Positions 1-6,312 of a stretch of 7,742 nucleotides of DNA are shown one piece after another. Under the pieces are notes generated by a model that was not told the origin of the DNA, searched no databases, and saw nothing but the letters and a program-made list of their open reading frames with translations. Every line of letters starts with the position of its first letter. Position 1 is the stretch's first letter. The translations under genes were made by a program, and so were the position numbers. The DNA is from Actinomycetota bacterium. GTDB lineage: Bacteria; Actinomycetota; Actinomycetes; Nanopelagicales; Nanopelagicaceae. The stretch spans positions 1 through 7,742 of the forward strand of contig CANGCW010000043.1 in the NCBI GenBank assembly GCA_947452525.1, given 5' to 3'.

Positions 1-1254
1 CACTTGGGTCACACGCGTTGGGCTGCAGTTGGCGACGCGCTAGGTCGCGTTCTCAGCGCTGCCGGCGCAGATGTGACGCGCGAGTTCTATATCAATGATC
101 GTGGAATTCAGATGGACCTCTTCGGTGCATCAATCCGTGCAGAGGCGCTCGGTCAAGCCCGCCCTGAAGATGGTTATCACGGCGCCTATATCGAAGATCT
201 TGCTAAGGCCGTTGTTGCAAAGAATCCTGAATTTGTCACAGAGAGTGAAGTGCAATCAATCCATCACTTCCGTGACGCCGGATATGCGCTTCAACTCGCA
301 GATCAGCAGCGCGTGCTCGCCGATTTCGGAACAGAGTTTGATGTCTGGTTCTCAGAGAAATCTCTCTATGAGAATAACTTCTATGACCATTGCCTCGAGA
401 CACTTCGAAAGAATGGTCATGTCTTTGATGAAGAGGGTGCAGTCTGGCTTCGCACCACAGACTTTGGTGATGATAAAGATCGCGTGATGATCAAGTCTGA
501 TGGTTCATTTGCTTATTTCGCATCAGATACTGCTTATTACATCAGCAAGCGTGAGCGCGGCTTTGATATCTGTATCTACATGCTTGGTGCAGATCACCAC
601 GGATATGTTGGTCGCCTGAAAGCTATTGCCGCATGCGCGGGAGATAAGCCGGATTACAACATTGAAGTCCTCATCGGCCAGCTGGTGAAGATCCTCGAAA
701 ATGGCGAAGAGTTAAAACTTTCAAAGCGCGCAGGAACAATCATCACGCTAGAAGAGCTGGTGGAAAAAGTCGGCGTAGACGCTGCTCGTTACACACTTAT
801 TCGCTATCCAGTGGATACCCCGATGGTGATGGATGTTGATCTGCTCCGTAGTCGCACAAATGAGAACCCGGTCTATTACGTCCAGTATGCCCACGCTCGT
901 ATCTGTGGCGTTCTGCGAAATGCTGCAGATCTCGGAATCGCTTTTGGTGCAGACCATGTACATGCCGACCTACTGACACATGAGCGTGAGCGTGAACTCA
1001 TCGGCGCACTCGCTGAGTTCCCTCCAACTGTTGCGACCGCTGCAGAACTTCGCGAACCTCACCGCATTGCACGTTATGCCGAAGAGCTTGCTGGCATCTA
1101 TCACCGCTTCTATGCCGACTGCCGCGTTCTCCCACTTGGCGAGGATGCGCCAACAGAACTTCACTCAGCACGTGCAACACTCTCACAGTCAACGGCGCAG
1201 GTGATTGCCAACGCACTCGCACTCCTAGGTGTTAACGCACCGGAGAAGATGTAA
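1..1254 (+). CDS. argS: Arginyl-tRNA synthetase, 5'-truncated by window edge
   Basis: Class I aminoacyl-tRNA synthetase that charges tRNA-Arg with arginine in the cytoplasm. The frame is open from base 1 and gives 417 residues before TAA at 1252-1254. The first four residues are HLGH, the class I HIGH-type ATP motif, so the N-terminal tRNA-recognition domain and the start of the Rossmann fold (roughly 130 residues, from the usual length near 550) lie upstream of the window. Other ArgRS hallmarks are REFYINDRGIQM (window residues about 27-38), GADHHGYV (about 196-203), the KMSKS-type loop KLSKRAG (239-245) and the C-terminal DALR anticodon-binding domain beginning near NPVYYVQYAHARI. The C-terminus LGVNAPEKM is typical. 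The TTG at position 4 is an internal Leu codon of the HIGH motif, not a start. lysA follows closely, the usual actinobacterial arrangement. Confidence 0.98.
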   Translation, partial: HLGHTRWAAVGDALGRVLSAAGADVTREFYINDRGIQMDLFGASIRAEALGQARPEDGYHGAYIEDLAKAVVAKNPEFVTESEVQSIHHFRDAGYALQLADQQRVLADFGTEFDVWFSEKSLYENNFYDHCLETLRKNGHVFDEEGAVWLRTTDFGDDKDRVMIKSDGSFAYFASDTAYYISKRERGFDICIYMLGADHHGYVGRLKAIAACAGDKPDYNIEVLIGQLVKILENGEELKLSKRAGTIITLEELVEKVGVDAARYTLIRYPVDTPMVMDVDLLRSRTNENPVYYVQYAHARICGVLRNAADLGIAFGADHVHADLLTHERERELIGALAEFPPTVATAAELREPHRIARYAEELAGIYHRFYADCRVLPLGEDAPTELHSARATLSQSTAQVIANALALLGVNAPEKM

Positions 1255-1257
1255 GGA
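1253..1257 (+). promoter_or_regulatory. Ribosome binding site of lysA, overlapping the argS stop
   Basis: AAGGA overlaps the argS TAA stop. It lies 9 bases before TTG 1267 and 12 bases before ATG 1270, so spacing slightly favours TTG while codon preference favours ATG. The overlap suggests translational coupling of argS and lysA. Confidence 0.6.
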
Positions 1258-1269
1258 ACGGATTCGTTG

Positions 1270-2586
1270 ATGAGTAGCCCATTTTCACAGAGCGTTACCT
1301 TTACACCTGAACTTCACATTGGCGGCGTATCAGCCACCTCGCTCGCTAAGGAGTTCGGTACTCCGCTTTATGTAATCGATGAGGCCGACTTCTTTACTAG
1401 AGCGATGGCGTGGAAGAGCGCACTAGATAGCCATTTCGGTTCTCATGCGGGAACGGTCTATTACGCAGCAAAGTCGCAGATCAACCGTGAAATCGCGCGT
1501 TGGATTAACCAGGTCGGCATCGGAATCGATGTCTGCACTGGGGGAGAGATGGCGGTTGCGGCCTCTGTGAATTTCCCAGGTGAAGGTATGGAGTTGCACG
1601 GAAATAATAAGTCTGAGGCGGAGATTGCAGATGCAATCGAGTACGGCGTCGGAGCGATTGTCATGGATTCATTCCATGAAATCGAACGCGTTGCGCGCCT
1701 TGCACACGAGCGTGGGAAAGTTCAGAAAGTTCTCCTTCGTCTTACTGCAGGCATCTCGGCGCACACTCACGAATTCATGGCGACAGCTCATGAAGATGTG
1801 AAGTTCGGATTCTCTATTGCAAGCGGCGCGGCTTGGAAGGCAATTGAAGAGGTTCAATCCCATCCTTCACTTCGTTTAGCAGGCTTCCACTCACATATCG
1901 GTTCGCAGATCTTTGGTTCAGAGGGTTTTGCAATCGCGGCTGCTCGCCTTATCGAACTTTCAGCAAAGTTTCGCGATGCATTTGGTTCTGAACTTCCAGA
2001 GCTAGATCTCGGCGGCGGATATGGAATCGCATACCTTCCAGGTGAAGAGTCGATGGTGCCTGATGCAGTACTGGCATCACTCTTCGCTGTTGTCTCTGAG
2101 GAGTGTGCAAAGCACTCGTTGGCTATTCCACGAGTTTCAATCGAACCAGGTCGCGCCATTGTTGGGCCGACTACCTTCTCGCTCTACACCGTTGGAACAA
2201 CGAAGACCGTTGAGTTGGATGGTGGACTTACCCGTCGCTATGTTGCAATTGATGGCGGAATGAGCGACAACATCCGTCCTGCGCTGTATGGAGCGACTTA
2301 TCACGCAGTTCTTGCTAACCGTGAGTCATCAGCAAAGCCGACCTCATCACGCATCGTGGGAAAGCATTGCGAGACCGGCGATATCTTGATTCGCGAGATC
2401 GATCTTCAAGCGGATATTCAGCCAGGGGACCTCATCGCTATCCCAGCAACGGGCGCGTACGGCCGGAGCCTTGCAAGTAATTACAACCATCTTCCTAGAC
2501 CTGCTGTCGTTGCAGTGAAGGATGGCGTCGCTCGTGTGATCGTAAAGCGTGAGAGCTACGCCGATCTGATGGCTCACGACCTCTAG
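1270..2586 (+). CDS. lysA: Diaminopimelate decarboxylase
   Basis: PLP-dependent decarboxylase that converts meso-2,6-diaminopimelate to L-lysine and CO2, the last step of lysine synthesis. It belongs to the alanine racemase-like fold III group and acts as a cytoplasmic dimer. From ATG 1270 it is 438 residues, normal for actinobacterial LysA. Visible motifs: YYAAKSQ with the predicted PLP lysine K68, DVCTGGEMAVA, HSHIGSQIF with H207 and H209, the glycine-rich phosphate-binding GGGYG (248-252), EPGR (292-295), CETGD with C367 (the cysteine contributed to the partner subunit's active site in this family), and GAYGRSLASNYN with Y397 near the C-terminus. An in-frame TTG at 1267 is an alternative start adding one residue. 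The gene ends in tandem in-frame stops, TAG then TAA at 2587-2589. Close spacing to argS suggests co-transcription. Confidence 0.97.
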   Translation: MSSPFSQSVTFTPELHIGGVSATSLAKEFGTPLYVIDEADFFTRAMAWKSALDSHFGSHAGTVYYAAKSQINREIARWINQVGIGIDVCTGGEMAVAASVNFPGEGMELHGNNKSEAEIADAIEYGVGAIVMDSFHEIERVARLAHERGKVQKVLLRLTAGISAHTHEFMATAHEDVKFGFSIASGAAWKAIEEVQSHPSLRLAGFHSHIGSQIFGSEGFAIAAARLIELSAKFRDAFGSELPELDLGGGYGIAYLPGEESMVPDAVLASLFAVVSEECAKHSLAIPRVSIEPGRAIVGPTTFSLYTVGTTKTVELDGGLTRRYVAIDGGMSDNIRPALYGATYHAVLANRESSAKPTSSRIVGKHCETGDILIREIDLQADIQPGDLIAIPATGAYGRSLASNYNHLPRPAVVAVKDGVARVIVKRESYADLMAHDL

Positions 2587-2590
2587 TAAC

Positions 2591-2617
2591 GAGCCGATAA
2601 ACCTCGGGCGTTGGCTC
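2591..2617 (+). other. Inverted repeat just after lysA
   Basis: GAGCCGAT (2591-2598) can pair with GTTGGCTC (2610-2617), giving 8 base pairs including two G-U, around an 11-base loop. No T-run follows, so it is not a standard intrinsic terminator. It could be a 3' end-stabilising hairpin of the argS-lysA transcript or part of a longer hom leader. Right after it the 8-mer ATCTCGCT occurs twice (2618-2625 and 2631-2638). Confidence 0.35.
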
Positions 2618-2639
2618 ATCTCGCTGCCCAATCTCGCTA

Positions 2640-2665
2640 GGTGAGAAGAGTTCGCTCGTTTTACC
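2640..2665 (+). other. UUCG-capped hairpin in the lysA-hom spacer
   Basis: GGTGAGAAGAG (2640-2650) and CTCGTTTTACC (2655-2665) pair over 11 positions with one internal A-G mismatch and two G-U pairs, closed by a TTCG tetraloop (2651-2654). The T-run lies inside the 3' arm and no further Ts follow, so it is an atypical terminator at best. A competing hairpin uses TCTCGC (2632-2637) with GTGAGA (2641-2646) around a TAG loop. The two cannot form together, so a switch is possible but unproven. Confidence 0.45.
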
Positions 2666-2701
2666 GCGTAATCCCCGCGCAAATGGTGGTTCGTCAGTGA
2701 G

Positions 2702-2707
2702 CATAAT
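2702..2707 (+). promoter_or_regulatory. Possible -10 element of a hom-thrC-thrB promoter
   Basis: CATAAT matches five of six bases of the TATAAT consensus and lies 70 bases before the hom start. GATACT at 2712-2717 is a second candidate. Neither has a convincing TTGACA-like -35 at the right distance. The spacer length and the tight operon downstream make a promoter here plausible. Confidence 0.3.
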
Positions 2708-2725
2708 TTGAGATACTTAACCCCT

Positions 2726-2743
2726 GCCTGCGACCCCGTAGGC
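2726..2743 (+). other. Stable hairpin in the hom 5' leader
   Basis: GCCTGCG (2726-2732) and CGTAGGC (2737-2743) form a 7-base-pair stem with one G-U and a four-base ACCC loop, the most GC-rich hairpin of the spacer. It ends 33 bases before the hom start and 18 bases before its ribosome site. No T-run follows, so it is not a terminator. Its 5' GCCT could instead pair with AGGC at 2765-2768 in the ribosome site, which makes a role in translation control conceivable. Confidence 0.4.
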
Positions 2744-2761
2744 GAGTGAGATACGCATCTT

Positions 2762-2767
2762 GGAAGG
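2762..2767 (+). promoter_or_regulatory. Ribosome binding site of hom
   Basis: GGAAGG lies 9 bases before GTG 2777 and supports that GTG as the start. ACGC (2753-2756) and GCGT (2767-2770) flank it and could form a weak four-base-pair stem that leaves most of the site in the loop. Confidence 0.7.
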
Positions 2768-2776
2768 CGTGAGTTT

Positions 2777-4099
2777 GTGTTTGAGCGCAGATTGCTAGGA
2801 AAGCCCCTCAACGTTGGCATGCTCGGTTGCGGCCACGTTGGAACTGAAGTGGCCCGACTCTTGGTCGCCAATCAGCAGGACCTCGCCGCTCGAGCAGGAG
2901 TTCCGCTCACCCTTAAAAAAATCGCCGTTCGGGATATCTCAAAGTCTCGCCCTGGTATTCCGCAGGAGCTCTTCACAACGGATTTAGCATCCATCGTTGA
3001 TGATCCAGATATTGATTTAGTAATTGAAGTCATGGGCGGCATTGAGCCAGCACATGAACTCATCCTCCGCGCCATGAAGAATGGCAAAGGCGTCGTCACC
3101 GCGAATAAGGCGCTCCTTGCAAAGCATGGCGCAGAACTCTTCCATGCATCAGATTTGGCAGATGTCGACTTCTACTACGAAGCTGCTGTTGCTGGCGCCA
3201 TTCCCATCCTTCGCCCGTTGGCAGAATCTCTCGTCGGAGATCACGTTGAGCGTGTAATGGGAATCATCAACGGAACGACGAATTACATTCTGACCAAGAT
3301 GCACGAGAGCGGCTCCTCATTTAAGGATGCACTCGCAGAGGCGCAAGCACTCGGTTATGCAGAAGCGGATCCAACCGCAGATGTTGAGGGCTTCGATGCT
3401 GCTGCGAAGGCGGCAATTCTTGCCGGACTCTCATTCCATAGCGTTGTAACTGATGAAGATGTTTACCGCGAGGGTATCACCGGCATCACTGCTGAAGATG
3501 TAAAGGTTGCGAAGGAGATGGGCTTTGTCATCAAACTCCTTGCAATCGCAGAGGCGAATGAAGTTCATGGATCAAAGGAAGAGACGATCACTGTTCGCGT
3601 GCATCCAACTCTTCTTCCGCAGAACCACCCACTCGCTTCAGTGCGTGAGGCATTTAACGCAGTCTTCGTTCAATGCGAATCCGCTGGAGAGCTTATGTTT
3701 TACGGACGCGGAGCAGGTGGAGCCCCAACTGCATCAGCAATCCTTGGTGACCTTGTCGCTATTGCCCGTAACCGCAATGAGGGAAGCCTTGGACCTACGG
3801 AGACTGATTACGCAGATCTCGATATTGCTCCAATCGGCTTGGCCCGCACGCGTTATTTGATCCGCATGCACGTTGCAGATAAGCCAGGCGTGCTTGCTGC
3901 TGTTGCGCAGGTCTTCTCTGCAAATGCGGTATCAATCTTGAGCGTACGTCAGAGCGGTCGAGGAGAGCATGCAGAGCTCACCATCATGACTCACATTGCT
4001 CCAGAGTCCGATCTTGCTAACACTGTTAAAGATTTGAAGCGCAATGAGGTTGTTACTGAAGTTGAGAGCGTAATTCGAGTAGAAGGAATCCCGGCATGA
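2777..4099 (+). CDS. hom: Homoserine dehydrogenase with C-terminal ACT domain
   Basis: NAD(P)H-dependent reduction of L-aspartate 4-semialdehyde to L-homoserine, the branch point to threonine and methionine. It is 440 residues from GTG 2777, supported by GGAAGG nine bases upstream and by family length (about 440 in actinobacteria). Domains in order: N-terminal Rossmann fold with VGMLGCGHVG (GxGxxG at 17-22); TANKALLAKHG with conserved K111; the catalytic/dimerisation domain with YEAAVAG (134-140), NGTTNY (165-170) and GFDAAAKAAIL, where D207 and K211 match the catalytic Asp/Lys pair of yeast Hom; and a C-terminal ACT domain from about 358 to 437 (DKPGVLAAVAQVFS). This monofunctional, ACT-bearing form is typically feedback-inhibited by threonine; here that is inferred from the domain. 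There is no fused aspartate kinase. Its TGA overlaps the thrC ATG. Confidence 0.97.
   Translation: MFERRLLGKPLNVGMLGCGHVGTEVARLLVANQQDLAARAGVPLTLKKIAVRDISKSRPGIPQELFTTDLASIVDDPDIDLVIEVMGGIEPAHELILRAMKNGKGVVTANKALLAKHGAELFHASDLADVDFYYEAAVAGAIPILRPLAESLVGDHVERVMGIINGTTNYILTKMHESGSSFKDALAEAQALGYAEADPTADVEGFDAAAKAAILAGLSFHSVVTDEDVYREGITGITAEDVKVAKEMGFVIKLLAIAEANEVHGSKEETITVRVHPTLLPQNHPLASVREAFNAVFVQCESAGELMFYGRGAGGAPTASAILGDLVAIARNRNEGSLGPTETDYADLDIAPIGLARTRYLIRMHVADKPGVLAAVAQVFSANAVSILSVRQSGRGEHAELTIMTHIAPESDLANTVKDLKRNEVVTEVESVIRVEGIPA
4081..4087 (+). promoter_or_regulatory. Ribosome binding site of thrC inside the hom 3' end
   Basis: AGAAGGA lies within the last codons of hom, 8 bases before ATG 4096. 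Together with the ATGA stop/start overlap it indicates direct, probably coupled translation of thrC. Confidence 0.7.
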
Positions 4100-5175
4100 G
4101 TGCGAATCAGATGAAGACAGGTGCGCATCAGTGGCGCGGAGTTATCGAGGAGTATCGCGATCGCCTTCCTGTCACAGCTAAGACTCCTGTCGTCACACTC
4201 ATGGAGGGTGGAACACCGCTCGTTCCTGCTTGCGTACTATCCGAGATGCTCGGCAACGAGATCTATCTCAAGGTAGAGGGCGCTAACCCAACTGGTTCAT
4301 TTAAAGATCGTGGCATGACAATGGCGATGTCGAAAGCGGCAGAGGATGGTGCAAAGGCGGTCATCTGCGCATCAACGGGAAATACATCTGCATCAGCTGC
4401 TGCCTATGCAACAAAGGCAGGAATGATTCCCGTTGTTCTCGTTCCTGAAGGCAAGATTGCAATGGGCAAGCTGGCTCAAGCGATTGCTCATGGTGGACGA
4501 CTTCTACAGGTGCAGGGCAACTTCGATGACTGCCTCAACCTCGCTCGCGACCTCTCTTCGAACTATCCCGTGGCACTCGTTAACTCGGTAAATCCATACC
4601 GCATTGAGGGGCAGAAGACTGCATCTTTTGAGGTGGTCGATGCTCTCGGAGATGCACCAGATATTCATGTACTTCCTGTCGGCAACGCTGGAAATATCAC
4701 TGCGTATTGGAAGGGCTACCTCGAGTACAAGGCTGATGGGCTTGCAACAAAGCTTCCTGCGATGTGGGGCTTTCAGGCAGAGGGCGCTTCACCTATCGTC
4801 CGCAATGAGGTTGTGACACATCCAGAGACGATCGCAACAGCGATCCGTATCGGAAACCCAGCCTCATGGAAGCAGGCGGTAGAGGCGCGTGACTCATCTG
4901 GTGGCCTCATCGATTCCGTCACAGATGAAGAGATACTTTCTGCTTATCGCCTCGTGGCATCTCGTGAAGGTGTCTTTGTGGAGCCATCAAGTGCTGCAGG
5001 TATCGCCGGCCTCATTAAGAAGAAGGCTCAGGGCCTACTTCCAACCGGCAAGAAGATTGTCATTACTGTTACCGGAAATGGACTTAAGGATGTCGGCTGG
5101 ATCCTCGATAGCGCAGAAGCTCCAACAGTTATTCCGGTTGATGTAGATCTCGCAGCGAAGGCGATGGGTCTCTAA
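4096..5175 (+). CDS. thrC: Threonine synthase
   Basis: PLP enzyme that converts O-phospho-L-homoserine to L-threonine and phosphate, the final step of threonine synthesis. It is 359 residues, matching the short actinobacterial type (about 360) of the fold II tryptophan synthase-beta family. Motifs: EGANPTGSFKDRGM with PLP-binding K70, STGNTSASAAAYA (93-105) for the substrate carboxylate/phosphate, GNAGN (196-200) cradling the PLP phosphate, EPSSAAG (296-302) and TVTGNGLKD (324-332). The very similar threonine dehydratases and cysteine synthases are less likely given the overall sequence and the position between hom and thrB. The start overlaps the hom stop by four bases (ATGA) and has a good ribosome site. 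The short N-terminus upstream of the HQWRGVIEEYRDRLP region is typical. No regulatory domain is visible. Confidence 0.96.
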   Translation: MSANQMKTGAHQWRGVIEEYRDRLPVTAKTPVVTLMEGGTPLVPACVLSEMLGNEIYLKVEGANPTGSFKDRGMTMAMSKAAEDGAKAVICASTGNTSASAAAYATKAGMIPVVLVPEGKIAMGKLAQAIAHGGRLLQVQGNFDDCLNLARDLSSNYPVALVNSVNPYRIEGQKTASFEVVDALGDAPDIHVLPVGNAGNITAYWKGYLEYKADGLATKLPAMWGFQAEGASPIVRNEVVTHPETIATAIRIGNPASWKQAVEARDSSGGLIDSVTDEEILSAYRLVASREGVFVEPSSAAGIAGLIKKKAQGLLPTGKKIVITVTGNGLKDVGWILDSAEAPTVIPVDVDLAAKAMGL

Positions 5176-5177
5176 GA

Positions 5178-6119
5178 ATGGCTGCAAACCGCCTCACCTT
5201 TAAAGCAACGATGGCCCAGATCAGCGTGCCAGCATCTTCTGCAAACCTTGGACCTGGATTCGATTCCTTCGGTCTCGCACTTAACTTTAGAGATCGCTAT
5301 GCAGCGGCAGTGCTCGATGATGCGACGATTGATGTTGATGTATCTGGTGAAGGCGCGGATGATCCATCGCTCAAGTTAGATAAGAACAACCTCGTTATTA
5401 AAGCAATGTTCAAGGGCTTTGAATTTATGGGGCAGAAGCCTCGTGGAATTGCCCTTCGTACGTTAAATGCAACACCTCAGGGTCGCGGACTCGGTTCGAG
5501 TGCAAGTGCGATTGTTGGTGGGCTGGCGTTAAGTCGCGCACTTGTTCACTCCGGCGAACAGTTCATGAGCAATGACGAGCTAATTGCACTAGCAACGGAG
5601 ATGGAGGGTCACCCAGATAACGTGGCCGCTGCAGTTCTCGGTGGAGCGACTGTTGCATGGAGCGAGCCGAATCCATTGAAACCATCAGAGATGGTTGGTC
5701 GAGCTGTATCCATTCCGGTCCATCCATCAATCAAGGCTTTGATCTGCATTCCTCAGAATATTCTCTCGACATCAAAGGCGCGCAAACTCCTTCCAGAGAG
5801 CGTTCCACATGCTGATGCAGTACTTAATGCTTCTCGCGCTGCGCTCTTTACCCAAGCAATCTCATTGCATCCACATCTGCTATTTGCTGCAACTGAAGAT
5901 CGTCTCCACCAGGAGTATCGCCGTGAAGGTATGCCGAAGTCACTTGCTCTTCTCGATAAGTTACGTGGAGCAGGCGTTGCCGCTGTCATATCAGGCGCAG
6001 GCCCATCAGTTCTCGTTCTCCATACCCTCGGGGGCACAGAGCTCGAGGAGTTGAAGGCGAGCGTTGGGGCTGACTTCCAGGCTCAGGATGTCGAGATCTC
6101 TCAAGTAGGGGTTCAGTAA
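5178..6119 (+). CDS. thrB: Homoserine kinase
   Basis: GHMP-family kinase that phosphorylates L-homoserine with ATP to O-phosphohomoserine, the substrate of ThrC. It is 313 residues. Motifs: VPASSANLGPGFDSFGLAL (about 17-35, the N-terminal GHMP motif), the ATP-binding glycine loop PQGRGLGSSASA (100-111), EGHPDNVAAAVLGG (143-156) and the C-terminal ISGAGPSVL (271-279). The ATG lies two bases after the thrC stop. Upstream ribosome sites are weak (GATGGG at 5163-5168; GAAGG at 5157-5161 is 16 bases away), so initiation probably depends on ribosomes terminating at thrC. An in-frame ATG at 5211 would remove 11 residues and still leave the first conserved motif intact, but it has no better ribosome site, so 5178 is preferred. 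The order hom-thrC-thrB is typical of actinobacteria. Confidence 0.96.
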   Translation: MAANRLTFKATMAQISVPASSANLGPGFDSFGLALNFRDRYAAAVLDDATIDVDVSGEGADDPSLKLDKNNLVIKAMFKGFEFMGQKPRGIALRTLNATPQGRGLGSSASAIVGGLALSRALVHSGEQFMSNDELIALATEMEGHPDNVAAAVLGGATVAWSEPNPLKPSEMVGRAVSIPVHPSIKALICIPQNILSTSKARKLLPESVPHADAVLNASRAALFTQAISLHPHLLFAATEDRLHQEYRREGMPKSLALLDKLRGAGVAAVISGAGPSVLVLHTLGGTELEELKASVGADFQAQDVEISQVGVQ

Positions 6120-6164
6120 GGTCTAGTCGGGCGATGGTAGGTCTCGAACAGGGGATGAGCGCTT

Positions 6165-6201
6165 CAGGCTGGCGTTCATTGTGGGCCTGTGCTAAGTTTT
6201 T
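6165..6201 (+). terminator. Possible weak terminator after thrB
   Basis: CAGGC (6165-6169) and GCCTG (6185-6189) can pair around a 15-base loop, and TTTTT follows at 6197-6201 after seven bases. The stem is short and the gap to the T-run is long, and the T-run is shared with the proposed rho -10. This is a weak candidate; the operon may instead end by Rho or read through into rho. Confidence 0.25.
6190..6198 (+). promoter_or_regulatory. Likely extended -10 promoter of rho
   Basis: TG-C-TAAGTT (within TGTGCTAAGTT) fits an extended -10 of the TGnTAnnnT type. No good -35 is present at the usual distance, which is common for extended -10 promoters. Transcription would begin near 6205, giving a leader of about 108 bases. 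The 193-base spacer and the separate housekeeping role of rho support an independent promoter. Confidence 0.42.
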
Positions 6202-6205
6202 CCCA

Positions 6206-6232
6206 TCTAGAGGCGGTTAGTCAGCCTTAAGA
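6206..6232 (+). other. Hairpin at the start of the rho leader
   Basis: TCTAGAGGC (6206-6214) and GCCTTAAGA (6224-6232) form nine stacked positions with one A-A mismatch and one G-U, around a nine-base loop. It begins at the transcription start inferred from the -10 above, so it could cap the 5' end of the rho mRNA. Smaller stems follow: CGGA/TCCG (6245-6248 with 6257-6260) and GTGAA/TTCAC (6275-6279 with 6286-6290). No known riboswitch was recognised. Confidence 0.35.
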
Positions 6233-6302
6233 AAATCAAACTCTCGGAAATTTTCATCCGTGATACCCATATACGTGAATGTACTTTCACAATCTTGAAT
6301 AC

Positions 6303-6308
6303 AAAGGA
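6303..6308 (+). promoter_or_regulatory. Ribosome binding site of rho
   Basis: AAAGGA lies four bases before ATG 6313. It is the only good purine-rich site nearby and fixes the rho start. Confidence 0.65.
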
Positions 6309-6312
6309 AAGC

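Noticed and set aside
2640..2665. Intrinsic terminator of lysA
   Set aside because: The four Ts are part of the stem and are followed by ACCGCG rather than a T-run, so it does not meet the usual pattern; listed only as a hairpin.
2663..2690. T-box-like pieces ACCGCG and GGTGGT upstream of hom
   Set aside because: In a T-box the GGTGG-type element precedes and adjoins ACCGCG. Here the order is reversed and the pieces are 16 bases apart, with no stem I specifier loop visible.
2683..2700. Possible leader peptide ATG GTG GTT CGT CAG TGA (five residues)
   Set aside because: It has no ribosome site and no Thr, Ile or Met codon run such as an attenuator for threonine genes would need.
2347..2871. 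174-codon open frame on the - strand spanning the lysA-hom spacer
   Set aside because: It runs antisense through the conserved 3' end of lysA and the 5' end of hom, with no recognisable motif. Its openness comes from the coding strands opposite it.
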